DNA from: an uncultured Azospirillum sp.
GTDB lineage: Bacteria; Pseudomonadota; Alphaproteobacteria; Azospirillales; Azospirillaceae
Direction of reading: 5' to 3'
NCBI RefSeq assembly: GCF_946480385.1
Contig: NZ_CAMLJP010000038.1
Span: 1 to 51,680, forward strand
Length of the DNA stretch: 51,680 nt
The position numbers and the translations under genes are program-made. The stretch's first letter is position 1; every line of letters begins with the position of its first letter. Positions 18,646-27,424 of this stretch are shown here, piece after piece. Below the pieces are notes generated by a model that was not told the origin of the DNA, did no database searches, and saw nothing but the letters and a program-made list of their open reading frames with translations.

Positions 18646-19389
18646 GTGTTCCGATCGGTCTCCTTCTGCCTGTTCATCGCCGCGGCCAGCGGTCTTGCGG
18701 GCTGCACCTCCGACTATTCCCCCAACACCTACGCCTCCAACGCGGTCCAGCAGGCCAACAAGGTGGAGCCGGGCGTCGTCGTCGGATTCCGCCAGGTGGC
18801 GATCAGCGCCAACGGCACGGTCGGTGCGGTCAGCGGCGGCGCGGCCGGCGGCATCCTGGGCGCGCAGGTGGGGACAGGCGGCATGAACGCCGCATTGGGC
18901 ACCGTCGGCGGCACGGCGATCGGCGGCCTGCTGGGCACGGCGATGGAGCACATCGCCGGCGACACCACCGGCTGGGAATACATCGTCCGCAAATCGAACG
19001 GCGATCTGCTGTCGCTGACCCAGAAGGAGCCGCAGCCGCTGCCGATCGGCCAGAAGGTTCTGGTCATCACCGGCAGCCAGGCCCGCATCGTCCCCGACTA
19101 TTCCACCCCGGCCGATCCCGCGCCTGCCAAGGCCGAGTCGCCCAAGGCGGACGCGCCAAAGTCGGAGACTCCGAAATCGGACATCAAGGCGGTCCCGCTC
19201 GCCCCGCCCGCCGAACCGGCTGCGCCGGCGGCACCCGCTCCGGCGGAGCAGTCCGCCACCGAACCGGCATCGCCCGCCAGCGGCGGCGGCCCGATCCGCC
19301 TGACCGCCCCCACCGACTCCGCTCCCGCGCCCGCGGCGACCCCGGAGCCGGCAAGCCCGCCCCCCGCCGAGCCGAAGCCGGCCGAATAG
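18646..19389 (+). CDS. Glycine-zipper outer-membrane lipoprotein (SlyB-like)
   Basis: A 247-residue lipoprotein. From the GTG at 18646 the lipobox LAGC falls at residues 17-20, with Arg3 as the only positive charge of the signal peptide. The mature N terminus is followed by VVVGFRQVAI and a glycine-zipper segment (AVSGGAAGGILGAQVG, then GGTAIGGLLGTAMEH), as in SlyB/Pcp-type proteins. The C-terminal 90 residues are a low-complexity Pro/Ala/Glu/Lys tail. No strong ribosome-binding site precedes the GTG; upstream in-frame sequence has no ATG that keeps the lipobox near the N terminus. It probably supports envelope integrity. Confidence 0.78.
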   Translation: MFRSVSFCLFIAAASGLAGCTSDYSPNTYASNAVQQANKVEPGVVVGFRQVAISANGTVGAVSGGAAGGILGAQVGTGGMNAALGTVGGTAIGGLLGTAMEHIAGDTTGWEYIVRKSNGDLLSLTQKEPQPLPIGQKVLVITGSQARIVPDYSTPADPAPAKAESPKADAPKSETPKSDIKAVPLAPPAEPAAPAAPAPAEQSATEPASPASGGGPIRLTAPTDSAPAPAATPEPASPPPAEPKPAE

Positions 19390-19464
19390 CAGCACCATAC
19401 TTGTCCGAATGGCCGGGATGGCGCACAGTCCGGTGGTCAAACAGAGATCACCGGCCGAGGGTCC

Positions 19465-19971
19465 ATGTCCGCCGTCGATACCGCACAGAACGCCGCCCCC
19501 GTCTCCGCTCCCGCCATGACGAAGGAAGAGCTGGAGGACCTGATCCGCGAGGGGGTCCCCCTGGTCGGGAATTTCGGGATCGTCGTGGAAAGCCTGGGCG
19601 CCGGGACGATTCGCCTGCGCCTGCCCTACAAGGACGATTTCGTTCGGCCCGGCGGCACCGTCACCGGCCCGGCGATGTTCGGGCTGGCCGACGTGGCGCT
19701 CTATGGCGCGGTGCTGAGCCTGATCGGCCGGGTCGAGTTGGCGGTGACCACCAGCATGACCATCAACTTCCTGCGCCGCCCGCCGCCCGTCGCCATCATC
19801 GCCGAGGCGCGCGTCCTGAAGCTGGGCAAGCGGCTGGCCTATGGCGAGATCCTGCTGTTCTCCGAAGGCGATCCGGAACCGGTCGCGCACGTCACCGGAA
19901 CCTACTCCATCCCGCCGCACGCCCCCGTCACCGTTGCGGTATCTCACTACCGCATGGATGAGGCTCCATAA
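19465..19971 (+). CDS. PaaI-type hot-dog thioesterase
   Basis: A 168-residue single hot-dog-domain protein of the PaaI/acyl-CoA thioesterase family. It has the family features GNFGIVVESLGAGTIRLRLPY, RPGGTVTGPAMFGLADVALYGAV (central helix with its Asp), and TTSMTINFLRRP. The likely reaction is hydrolysis of an acyl- or aryl-CoA thioester in the cytoplasm. The acyl chain is unknown. It lies upstream of rplM but has its own context, separated from it by 182 bp with a promoter. Confidence 0.85.
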   Translation: MSAVDTAQNAAPVSAPAMTKEELEDLIREGVPLVGNFGIVVESLGAGTIRLRLPYKDDFVRPGGTVTGPAMFGLADVALYGAVLSLIGRVELAVTTSMTINFLRRPPPVAIIAEARVLKLGKRLAYGEILLFSEGDPEPVAHVTGTYSIPPHAPVTVAVSHYRMDEAP

Positions 19972-20042
19972 AAAATCCTTTCGTATCAATGGGTTTGCTT
20001 GGACGGTATCTAATTACCGCGCTTGCAAGCCACTGAAAATAA

Positions 20043-20087
20043 ACGGAAATTTTTCCGTTGACAGAGGCCTGTCCTGGCCCGTAGAAA
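20043..20087 (+). promoter_or_regulatory. Probable rplM-rpsI promoter
   Basis: A perfect -35 box TTGACA at 20058-20063 is followed after 18 bases by TAGAAA at 20082-20087, a four-of-six match to the -10. A 7-bp palindrome (ACGGAAA-TT-TTTCCGT, 20043-20058) touches the first base of the -35 box and may be an UP-like or regulator site. The region is AT-rich compared with everything around it. rplM starts 67 bases after the -10, leaving a leader of roughly 60 nt. Confidence 0.6.
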
Positions 20088-20153
20088 GCCGTCCGCTTCG
20101 GCGCCCCGGTATCGGCGGCTTGCCGATCCGTATTCGAAGAAACGAGTGTGGCG

Positions 20154-20618
20154 ATGAAGACCTTCAATCTGAAGCCGACCGAAATCGAGAAGAAGTGGTA
20201 CGTCGTTGACGCCGACGGCCTCGTTCTCGGGCGGCTTGCCAGCATCCTGGCGAACATCCTGCGTGGCAAGAACAAGCCGACCTACACCCCCCACATGGAT
20301 TGCGGCGACAACATCGTCGTGATCAATGCGGAGAAGGTGAAGCTGACCGGCAACAAGCGCGACGCCGACATCTTCTACTGGCACACCGGCTATCCGGGTG
20401 GGATCAAGGGCCGTTCCAAGGGCCAGATCCTGGACGGCAAGTATCCGGAGCGCGTGATCGAGAAGGCCGTGGAGCGCATGGTTCCGCGCGGTCCGCTCGG
20501 CCGCCAGCAGATGACCCACCTCAAGGTCTACAAGGGTGCCACGCATCCGCACGATGCGCAGCAGCCGGTCGCCCTCGACATCGGCGCCCTGAACCCGAAG
20601 AATAAGCGGAGCGCGTAA
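20154..20618 (+). CDS. rplM: 50S ribosomal protein L13
   Basis: Large-subunit protein L13, 154 residues, starting [20 protein letters not shown]. It shows the conserved core [35 protein letters not shown] and [13 protein letters not shown]. coli L13 is 142 residues; the slightly longer form is usual in alphaproteobacteria. An in-frame GTG at 20148 exists, but ATG 20154 gives the canonical N terminus. rpsI follows two bases after the stop, as in nearly all bacteria. Confidence 0.98.
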   Translation: MKTFNLKPTEIEKKWYVVDADGLVLGRLASILANILRGKNKPTYTPHMDCGDNIVVINAEKVKLTGNKRDADIFYWHTGYPGGIKGRSKGQILDGKYPERVIEKAVERMVPRGPLGRQQMTHLKVYKGATHPHDAQQPVALDIGALNPKNKRSA

Positions 20619-20620
20619 GC

Positions 20621-21109
20621 ATGGCCCAGGTCACCACCACCCTCTCCAGCCTCAAGGAACTGACGGGCGCCGCCGCCACCGCGACCGTCACCGAGGAGCT
20701 CGCCGCTCCGAAGCTGGACGCCCAGGGCCGCGCCTATGCCACCGGCAAGCGCAAGGACGCCGTCGCCCGCGTGTGGATCAAGCCGGGTTCCGGCAAGGTC
20801 ACCGTGAACGGCCGCGACCAGTCGGTCTACTTCGCCCGTCCGGTTCTGCGCATGATGATCGCCCAGCCGTTCGGCGTGACCGAGCGTTCGGAGCAGTTCG
20901 ACGTGGTCGCCACCGTCGCCGGCGGCGGTCTGTCGGGCCAGGCCGGTGCCGTCCGTCACGGCATCTCCAAGGCGCTGACCTACTTCGAGCCGGCCCTGCG
21001 CCCGCCGTTGAAGGCCGCTGGCTTCCTGACCCGCGACGCCCGTACGGTCGAGCGTAAGAAGTACGGCCGCGCCAAGGCCCGCCGCAGCTTCCAGTTCTCG
21101 AAGCGCTAA
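20621..21109 (+). CDS. rpsI: 30S ribosomal protein S9
   Basis: Small-subunit protein S9, 162 residues, with the invariant C terminus [17 protein letters not shown] that reaches the P-site tRNA. The core begins [20 protein letters not shown]. The N-terminal 32 residues before the core are an extension absent from E. coli S9 (130 residues) but common in alphaproteobacteria. It is co-transcribed with rplM and closed by a strong terminator. Confidence 0.98.
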   Translation: MAQVTTTLSSLKELTGAAATATVTEELAAPKLDAQGRAYATGKRKDAVARVWIKPGSGKVTVNGRDQSVYFARPVLRMMIAQPFGVTERSEQFDVVATVAGGGLSGQAGAVRHGISKALTYFEPALRPPLKAAGFLTRDARTVERKKYGRAKARRSFQFSKR

Positions 21110-21144
21110 TCCCTACACGGGCCTGCTGCTTTACGGTACAAGCG

Positions 21145-21178
21145 AGGGGCGTCCCGAAAGGGGCGCCCCTTTCTTTTT
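21145..21178 (+). terminator. Rho-independent terminator of rplM-rpsI
   Basis: An 11-bp stem (AGGGGCGTCCC / GGGGCGCCCCT, one G-U pair) with a GAAA tetraloop, followed by TTCTTTTT. It lies 35 bases after the rpsI stop and before argC. Confidence 0.93.
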
Positions 21179-21242
21179 GCCCTCACCCCCACGCCTACCC
21201 AAACTTCAACGTTCCTCCCGTCAAGCGAAGGACATCGGTTCC

Positions 21243-22319
21243 ATGGCCTCCATCAGCATTCCGGGCACCACTCCCGGCGGTTCGAAAATCCGCGTCGGCA
21301 TCCTGGGCGCTTCCGGTTACACCGGCGCCGAACTGGTGCGCATGCTGCTGCGCCACCCGAACGTGGAGATCGCCGCGCTGACCGCCGAACGACAGGCCGG
21401 CAAGCCGATGGCGGAGGTGTTCCCGCATCTGGGCGGCTATGACCTGCCCGATCTGGTGAAGATCGAAGAGCTGAAGTGGGACAACCTGGACTTCATCTTC
21501 TGCGCCCTGCCGCACGGCACGACGCAGGAGGTGATCGCCGGCCTGCCGAGCGGCCTGAAGGTGGTCGACCTGTCCGCCGATTTCCGCCTGAGCGATCCGG
21601 CCGAATACGCCACCTGGTACGGGCATGAGCATCGCGCCGTCGACCTGCAGAAGGAGGTCGCCTACGGCCTGACCGAGTTCAACCGCCAGGGCGTGCGCAA
21701 GGCGCGGGTGGTGGCGAATCCGGGTTGCTACCCGACCTCCTCGCTGCTGCCGCTGCTGCCGCTGCTGATGGAAAACCAGATCGAGCCGGGCGGCATCATC
21801 ATCGACGCCAAGTCCGGCGTGTCGGGCGCCGGCCGCGACGCCAAGCAGGCCAACCTGTTCACCGAGGTGTCGGAGGGCTTCAACGCCTATGGCGTCGGCC
21901 ACCACCGCCACATGCCGGAGATCGAGCAGGAGCTGCGGCTGGCCGCTGGCCGTCCGGTCACCGTCTCCTTCACCCCGCATCTGGTGCCGATGAACCGCGG
22001 CATGATGGCGACCATCTATGTCCGCTTGGCCGACGGCGTCACCGCCGACGACCTGCGCGCGACGCTGGCCGCCCGCTATGCCGACGAACCTTTCGTCCGC
22101 GTGACCCCGGCCGGCGTGGTGCCGGCAACGCGCCATGTCCGCGCCTCCAACCACTGCCTGATGGGCGTGGTCGCCGACCGCGCGCCGCGCAGCGCCATCA
22201 TCGTGTCGGTGATCGACAATCTGGTGAAGGGCGCCTCGGGCCAGGCCATCCAGAACATGAATGTCATGATGGGTCTGGGCGAGACCACCGGCATCGATCA
22301 GGCGCCGCTTTTCCCGTGA
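21243..22319 (+). CDS. argC: N-acetyl-gamma-glutamyl-phosphate reductase
   Basis: Third enzyme of arginine synthesis: NADPH-dependent reduction of N-acetylglutamyl-5-phosphate to the semialdehyde. The protein has 358 residues, with the nucleotide-binding GILGASGYTGAELVR and the catalytic cysteine Cys162 in NPGCYPTS. The conserved histidine region reads GVGHHRHMPEIEQEL. This is the longer type 1 form. The start at ATG 21243 is chosen over an in-frame start at 21177, which lies inside the preceding terminator. The gamma-carbonic anhydrase gene follows after 177 bp; co-transcription of this pair has been described in Azospirillum brasilense. Confidence 0.96.
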   Translation: MASISIPGTTPGGSKIRVGILGASGYTGAELVRMLLRHPNVEIAALTAERQAGKPMAEVFPHLGGYDLPDLVKIEELKWDNLDFIFCALPHGTTQEVIAGLPSGLKVVDLSADFRLSDPAEYATWYGHEHRAVDLQKEVAYGLTEFNRQGVRKARVVANPGCYPTSSLLPLLPLLMENQIEPGGIIIDAKSGVSGAGRDAKQANLFTEVSEGFNAYGVGHHRHMPEIEQELRLAAGRPVTVSFTPHLVPMNRGMMATIYVRLADGVTADDLRATLAARYADEPFVRVTPAGVVPATRHVRASNHCLMGVVADRAPRSAIIVSVIDNLVKGASGQAIQNMNVMMGLGETTGIDQAPLFP

Positions 22320-22496
22320 TCGGGTACCGCGGCAGGATGGGGCGGGGGCTGTGACAGCGTTGTGGCCCCCTGTCCGCACTGTTGCACAGAGGCACCAATC
22401 GGGATTTGCTTTGGTCTGTCAATGCGAAATCAGGTGGTGCCTTAAGCCTTACGGTGCTTCAATCCCGCCCGTCATGCACGACTTCGGTACGACCTG

Positions 22497-23033
22497 ATGA
22501 CCGGCCTTGTCCGCGCCTTCAACGGCATCCTGCCCACCGTCGACCCGACCGCGTTCATCGCGGAAACGGCGGCGGTGATCGGTGATGTCGTGATCGGGGC
22601 GAACAGCAGCATCTGGTACGGCTGCACCGTGCGTGGAGACGTCAACGAGGTCCGAATCGGCGCTCGCACCAACATTCAGGACGGCACCGTGATCCACGTG
22701 GCCTCCGAAGGGCAGGGCACCTACATCGGCGACGACATCACCGTCGGCCACATGGCGTTGCTGCACGCCTGCACGCTGGAAGACGGCTGCTTCATCGGCA
22801 TGAAGGCCTGCATCCTGGATGGGGCCTATGTCGAGTCGCGGGCGATGGTCGCAGCCGGTGCTCTGGTGACGCCCGGAAAGCGGGTGACGTCCGGATTCTT
22901 GTGGGCCGGCAGCCCTGCTAGACCGGTTCGCGAACTGACGGAAAAAGATCTCGCGGTTTTTCCGGTGCTCAGCCACCGTTATACGGATTTGGCGGAATCC
23001 TACCGGAAAAGCTGCTATGGAAGTGGAGCATAG
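22497..23033 (+). CDS. gca1: Gamma-type carbonic anhydrase-like protein
   Basis: A 178-residue left-handed beta-helix protein with hexapeptide repeats (IGDVVIGANSSIWYG, and on) of the gamma-carbonic-anhydrase family. The three metal-ligand histidines are present at His67 (TVIHVAS), His85 and His90 (VGHMALLH), with the same spacing of five between the last two as in archaeal Cam. Cam's acidic loop with its proton-shuttle glutamate is missing, which is typical of the CamH/YrdA subgroup, whose activity is often low or undetected. In A. brasilense the homologue is called gca1 and is linked to argC. The gene symbol rests on that synteny. Confidence 0.87.
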   Translation: MTGLVRAFNGILPTVDPTAFIAETAAVIGDVVIGANSSIWYGCTVRGDVNEVRIGARTNIQDGTVIHVASEGQGTYIGDDITVGHMALLHACTLEDGCFIGMKACILDGAYVESRAMVAAGALVTPGKRVTSGFLWAGSPARPVRELTEKDLAVFPVLSHRYTDLAESYRKSCYGSGA

Positions 23034-23203
23034 GTCCAAGTACAGGTACGGTTCGGCCAATCGGCTGGGGTGCCGGAACACCACCGCGCACCACATGTTG
23101 GGAAGGTCGCTGCCGCGCTTGAACACGGGCGGATGCTTCGATTGATAGGTTCATCCCCCGCAGGCACTCTGATGGGGAAGGGTTCTGGAAGGGAGTGAAG
23201 ACA

Positions 23204-23800
23204 ATGAAGACTATTGTTCGCGCGGGTCTGGCTGCCATCCCGGCCGCCATCGTCGCTTTCGGCCTGTCGGCGGCCGCCAATGCCCAGGACGCCAGCAAGG
23301 TCGGCACCGGCGTCGAGTGGTGCAACCCGGTCATCGGCTGGGGCAATGTCGCCGCCCGCACTGCTGGCGGTGGCTACGTCATCCATCAGGGCAGCTATCC
23401 GTGCCCGCCGGCCGCCGCTGCTCCGGCTCCGGCCGCCGTCGCCGCGGTCCAGAGCGAATATCTGGTGTTCTTCGACTGGGATAAGTCGAACATCACCCCG
23501 GCCGCCGATCGCGTGATCGGTGACGCGGTGTCGGCCATCCTGAAGAACGGTGGCGCCAAGATCAACGTCGTCGGCCACACCGACACCTCGGGGTCGCCGG
23601 CCTACAACCAGAAGCTGTCGGTGCGTCGTGCCGACGCGGTCAAGAAGGCCCTGGTCGCCAAGGGCATCCCGGCCGCCAACATCACGACCCAGGGCAAGGG
23701 CGAGAGCCAGCTGCTGGTTCAGACCGGTCCGAACGTCCGCGAGCCGTCCAACCGTCGTGCGCAGATCCTGCCGCGCCTGCTGAACGCTCCGTCGTCCTAA
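23204..23800 (+). CDS. OmpA-family peptidoglycan-binding protein
   Basis: A 198-residue exported protein. The signal peptide ends SAAANA, followed by a short unique region with two cysteines and an Ala/Pro-rich linker. The C-terminal OmpA domain starts YLVFFDWDKSNITPAADRVI and has the peptidoglycan-binding signature NVVGHTDTSGSPAYNQKLS plus RRADAVKKALV. It has no N-terminal beta-barrel, so it resembles the periplasmic or Pal-like members without a lipobox. AAGGGAG eight bases upstream favours ATG 23204 over GTG 23195. A bidirectional terminator follows. Confidence 0.9.
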   Translation: MKTIVRAGLAAIPAAIVAFGLSAAANAQDASKVGTGVEWCNPVIGWGNVAARTAGGGYVIHQGSYPCPPAAAAPAPAAVAAVQSEYLVFFDWDKSNITPAADRVIGDAVSAILKNGGAKINVVGHTDTSGSPAYNQKLSVRRADAVKKALVAKGIPAANITTQGKGESQLLVQTGPNVREPSNRRAQILPRLLNAPSS

Positions 23801-23867
23801 GGACGGTTGGCAGGGGGCCGTTCCGGGGGTATCGGATCGGCCATCCCGCCAGCGCGAGAAACCGCAA

Positions 23868-23907
23868 GAAAAAGGCCGCGCCGGGCTTCCCGGTCGCGGC
23901 CTTTTTC
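23868..23907. terminator. Bidirectional rho-independent terminator
   Basis: A 13-bp stem (GAAAAAGGCCGCG / CGCGGCCTTTTTC) with a loop that itself can pair CCGGG with CCCGG. The five T on one strand and five A on the other let it serve both the OmpA-like gene and the convergent flavoprotein gene that ends at 23923. Confidence 0.92.
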
Positions 23908-23922
23908 CGTTTCGGACTGCTA

Positions 23923-24597
23923 TCAGCCCCCAACCTGCGCCGGGTCCTGTTCCGGCTCGCCGGCGGTCAGCCGCAGGGGCACCACACCCGCCCACACCGG
24001 GTGGTCCATATCCTCCGGATCGTCGCCGGGCGGGCCGGACCGCCGCTTGACCGACGCCTCGGCGATGGGGAAGGCCAGCACGGATGTGGCCTTCAGTTCC
24101 TGCGTATTGGGCGCCCGCACCTTGGCGCTGCGGCCGGGTTCGATCTTCTCCATCAGCGCGTCGAGCGCCGCGCGCTTCTCCGCCTCCTCCGATACCAGCC
24201 GCGGCCGGCCGAACAGCATGACCGAGCGGTAGTTGACGGAGTGATGGAAGGCCGAGCGCGCCAGCACCCACCCATCGATCAGCGACAGGGTGATGCAGGC
24301 CTCGCCCCCCTCCTGCAGCCGCCGGATCATCCGGCTGGAGGAGGCGCCGTGGATCATCAGCTCATCCCCCACTCGCCAGGGAACCGTCGGGATCACCATG
24401 GGGGAGGGGGCGCCATGGCCCTTGATGGCATCGTCGACGAAGCCGACGTGGCAGATCGGCGCCTCGTCGATGATGGAATGGATTAGGGCGACGTCATGGC
24501 TGCCGCGGTCGCCCAGCCGCACCGGACGGGTGCGCGGGGTCTGGGCCAAGGCGGCAGGGGACTCGGCAGTGGGGGACTCGGTGAGAAGGCTGGTCAT
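23923..24597 (-). CDS. Pyridoxamine 5'-phosphate oxidase family protein (COG3467/NimA-like)
   Basis: A 224-residue flavin-binding split-barrel protein. It has the features ICHVGFVDD, PMVIPTVPWRVGDELMIHGASSSRMIRRL, CITLSLIDGWVLARSAFHHSVNYRSV and LFGRPRLV, which place it with the COG3467 nitroimidazole-resistance-like flavoproteins rather than with PdxH. The substrate is not known. It is divergent from the MocR-type regulator at 24719, and this pairing is common: the regulator probably controls this gene in response to pyridoxal phosphate or a related compound. The start at 24597 gives a normal family length; the upstream extension to 24720 crosses the promoter region. Confidence 0.83.
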   Translation of the reverse strand: MTSLLTESPTAESPAALAQTPRTRPVRLGDRGSHDVALIHSIIDEAPICHVGFVDDAIKGHGAPSPMVIPTVPWRVGDELMIHGASSSRMIRRLQEGGEACITLSLIDGWVLARSAFHHSVNYRSVMLFGRPRLVSEEAEKRAALDALMEKIEPGRSAKVRAPNTQELKATSVLAFPIAEASVKRRSGPPGDDPEDMDHPVWAGVVPLRLTAGEPEQDPAQVGG

Positions 24598-24631
24598 GGT
24601 CGTGCTCAAGGCCGGAACTGTTGCGATGGCC

Positions 24632-24680
24632 CAGAATGGCCGGCAGAATGGCTCCTTCAAAAGGTCCGGAATGTCGATTC
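24632..24680. promoter_or_regulatory. Candidate MocR-regulator binding sites
   Basis: In the 121-bp space between the divergent genes there are two direct repeats of CAGAATGGC (24632-24640 and 24644-24652), spaced by 12 bp start to start. A short inverted repeat GGAAT-GTCG-ATTCC (24667-24680) follows. MocR/PdxR regulators are known to bind direct repeats in such divergent spacers, so these are the best candidates for the operator. Nothing more can be shown from sequence. Confidence 0.4.
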
Positions 24681-24718
24681 CATAGGGACCAATTTGCCAA
24701 CCCTCCGGGAGGTTCGCC

Positions 24719-26206
24719 ATGGCCCGCTCGGCGCGTCCGGTTCTGTCCAGCCTCGGGCCGGTGGCACTCGACCGAGATGGGGCGGAGCCGTTGCACCGCC
24801 AGCTCTACCGCGCGCTGCGTCAGGCGGTGCTGGACGGCCGGCTGCGGCCGGGCGAGCGGCTGCCGCCCAGCCGGGCGCTTGCCACCGAGTGGGGGCTGTC
24901 GCGCAACACGGTGGTCACCGCCTACGACACGCTGCTGGCGGAAGGTTACGTCAGCGGCCGGGTGGGGGCCGGCACCTTCGTCGCTCCCTCGCTTCCCGAT
25001 GCGGCGCCCGGCGGCGTTCCGGCCCGCGACGAGGCCAGGCGCGGCGTCGGCCTGTCCGCCCGTGGCCGGACGCTGGCCGAGGCGCCGGCCATCGCCCGTG
25101 ACCGGGCCGGACGGCCCTTCGCGCTCGGCACGCCGGACCTCGGCGCCTTTCCCGTCGAGTTGTGGGCACAGCTGCTCGGCCGCTGCTGGCGCCATGGCGG
25201 ACGGACGCTGGCGACGGATCCGGACCCGCTCGGCTACGCTCCGCTGCGGGCGGAGATCGCCGCCTATCTGCGTGCCGTCCGCGCGGTGCGCTGCGAGGCG
25301 GAGCAGGTCGTCATCGTCTCCGGCGCGCAGCAGGGCTTGGCGCTGATGGCGCAACTGCTTCTCGACCCCGGTGACGAGGCCTGGGTGGAGGAACCCGGCT
25401 GGCCCGGCAACCGCGCCGCCCTGCTGGGCGCCGGGGCCCGGCTGGTCCCGGTGCCGGTGGATGGCGAGGGCATCGACGTCGCTGCCGGCATGGCCCATGG
25501 GGCCGGCGCCCGGCTGGCTCTGGTCACCCCCTCCCACCAGTTCCCGCTGGGCGTGACCATGAGCCTTGCCCGCCGCCTGCACCTTCTGGACTGGGCGGCG
25601 GCGCGCGACGCCTGGATCGTTGAGGACGATTACGACAGCGAGTTCCGCTACGCCGGCCCGCCGCTGGCCGCCCTCCAGGGGTTGGACGGCGCCGGCCGCG
25701 TCATCTATGTCGGCAGCTTCAGCAAGGTGATGTTCCCGGCGCTGCGGCTCGGCTATGTCGTGGTGCCGCCCGATCTGGTCGATCCGGTGCGCGCCGCGCG
25801 CCGCCATTTCGACGGCGGGACCAGCGTGGTGCCGCAGGCGGCGCTGCACCGCTTTCTGGCCGACGGCCATTTCGCCTCGCACCTGCGGGCCATGCGCTCC
25901 CTCTACGCCGCCAAGCGCACCGCCATCCTGGAGTCGATTACCGACGCCTTCGCCGGCTTCGCCAGCGCCGAGGCGGGGGAGGCCGGCATGCATGTCCTGC
26001 TCCGCCTGCCTCCCGACTGCCCCGACCATCTCCTGGCCGAGCGCGCCGCCCGCATCGGCCTGACCACGCCATGCCTGTCGAGCTACCACCGCTCCGCAGA
26101 CGCTGCCACCGGTAACGGTGTCCTCCTCGGCTTCGCCGCCCACGACCCGGCGACGCTGGACCGCGCGGTGCGGGATCTGGCACGGCTGGCGTTGCCGAAC
26201 CGCTAA
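24719..26206 (+). CDS. MocR-type (GntR-aminotransferase) transcriptional regulator
   Basis: A 495-residue chimeric regulator. Residues 20-95 form a GntR winged helix (AVLDGRLRPGERLPPSRALA, then LSRNTVVTAYDTLLAEGYV). The rest is a fold-type I aminotransferase domain with PLGYAPLRAEIAAYL, SGAQQGL, the PLP-phosphate region VEDDYDSEFRY, and the Schiff-base lysine in GSFSKVMFPALRLGY. Such proteins sense PLP (PdxR) or an amino compound. GGAGG six bases before ATG 24719 gives a firm start. The neighbouring flavoprotein gene is the likely target. Its end overlaps the convergent glycosyltransferase gene by four bases. Confidence 0.9.
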   Translation: MARSARPVLSSLGPVALDRDGAEPLHRQLYRALRQAVLDGRLRPGERLPPSRALATEWGLSRNTVVTAYDTLLAEGYVSGRVGAGTFVAPSLPDAAPGGVPARDEARRGVGLSARGRTLAEAPAIARDRAGRPFALGTPDLGAFPVELWAQLLGRCWRHGGRTLATDPDPLGYAPLRAEIAAYLRAVRAVRCEAEQVVIVSGAQQGLALMAQLLLDPGDEAWVEEPGWPGNRAALLGAGARLVPVPVDGEGIDVAAGMAHGAGARLALVTPSHQFPLGVTMSLARRLHLLDWAAARDAWIVEDDYDSEFRYAGPPLAALQGLDGAGRVIYVGSFSKVMFPALRLGYVVVPPDLVDPVRAARRHFDGGTSVVPQAALHRFLADGHFASHLRAMRSLYAAKRTAILESITDAFAGFASAEAGEAGMHVLLRLPPDCPDHLLAERAARIGLTTPCLSSYHRSADAATGNGVLLGFAAHDPATLDRAVRDLARLALPNR

Positions 26207-27132
26207 ACCTCCTCCGCCACCCGCTCCACCGCCGGCACTTCCCAAGCCGGGTAGCGCAGGCTCAGCTGATGCGTGCGGTCCCGCATGTCCAGCACCGGGC
26301 GCAGCACCGACGGGTCGGCGCGCATGGCGTCCTCGCCGGCCATGTGGACGATGCCCAGGCGCCGGTTGGGCAGGTAATACTCGACCAACTCCCGCCGCTC
26401 AGGGTCGAAGCGCCAGGGGCCGATGTAGTTGCACCATTCCGGCAGAAGCTCGACCGGCAGCCCGTCCAGATAGATGGCGCCGGCCATCGCCAACTGGTCC
26501 GACGTGAACAGCCGGCCCTTGCGCAGCACGCGCTTCTGCCAGCGCTGGAACGCCTCCCAATGCGGCGCGTCGGACTTCAGCGCATAGGCGCCGGCATTCA
26601 GCGTCGGGCGGGTCGCCAGCGCCCGGCATTCCGCCGTGGTCAGCCCGGCGCGGCTGGAGTTCTTGTAGAGGATCGACCGCACCCGGGCGAAGCGGCCGAA
26701 CAGCCAGTCCAGCCGCAGCTCCGTCTCCGAAAAGCGGCCGAACTGGGCGACGATGGCGAAGCGGTTCAGCGCCGCCCCCCGCCGCAGCATCTCCACCGCC
26801 TCCCAATCCTGCACCCAGGCGTCGGCGTCGATCCAGATCACCGTGTCGTAGCCGGGGAAGTAGGTCGGCAGGTGCAGCTTGGCGAGGTTGGCCTTCAGAT
26901 GGATGCGGTTGCGCAGCTTGTGCGCGGGGATGCTGACCGGCCAGGGCGGCGTCACCACCGCGGCCCCCTGGGCCTTCAACTCCACGATCTGCCCATCCGT
27001 CAGGCCGGCGTCGATCACGCCGATGGGGCAGTCGGCCGCCGGCTTCAACGCCCGCAGCGACGCTATCAGCTCGCGGATCAGCGGATGGTAGCGGCTGTCG
27101 CCGCCGGTGACGACGATGAAGGAACCCAGCAT
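26203..27132 (-). CDS. GT8-like glycosyltransferase
   Basis: A 309-residue cytoplasmic protein with a GT-A-like arrangement. The N-terminal strand is FIVVTGGDSRYHPLIRELIASL, and KLHLPTYFPGYDTVIWIDADAWV provides the DxD-type nucleotide-sugar/metal motif (IDADAW). An acceptor-side NAGAYALKSDAP and the conserved FTSDQLAMAGAIY follow. This is like glycosyltransferase family 8 and related hypothetical proteins. Donor and acceptor are unknown. It sits directly before the glycogen/trehalose cluster on the opposite strand (292 bp between starts), but a functional link is not evident. Confidence 0.7.
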   Translation of the reverse strand: MLGSFIVVTGGDSRYHPLIRELIASLRALKPAADCPIGVIDAGLTDGQIVELKAQGAAVVTPPWPVSIPAHKLRNRIHLKANLAKLHLPTYFPGYDTVIWIDADAWVQDWEAVEMLRRGAALNRFAIVAQFGRFSETELRLDWLFGRFARVRSILYKNSSRAGLTTAECRALATRPTLNAGAYALKSDAPHWEAFQRWQKRVLRKGRLFTSDQLAMAGAIYLDGLPVELLPEWCNYIGPWRFDPERRELVEYYLPNRRLGIVHMAGEDAMRADPSVLRPVLDMRDRTHQLSLRYPAWEVPAVERVAEEV

Positions 27133-27424
27133 GATTTATCCGATACGCCATAGGCGTAAAGTTGTGCCTGTGTTCACCCTGCCTGGATAACCCTTCGGCG
27201 TCAATCGATGTCAAGTTCGGATTGCTGTGCTTTCGAACGGTTGCCCGAAACCTCCGGCCGGCCCCTCTGAACGTGGTACGCCCTGGCTCTCGCCGTCCTG
27301 CCTATCCGGAAGTCAGGGGTTGCCTGAGGGCTGTTCGGGTGAAACCTTCGCTCCCGTGGCTTGTTTCCGTCCCGTGTTCCCGCGACACGTGTTCCGTCAA
27401 ACGCTTCTCGAAAGTGCTCGACCC

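Noticed and set aside
18620..18655. GGAAC...GTT resembling a general-stress (EcfG) promoter on the minus strand before the 55-aa gene
   Set aside because: The spacing is two to three bases too short and the site lies nearly 190 bp from the start codon.
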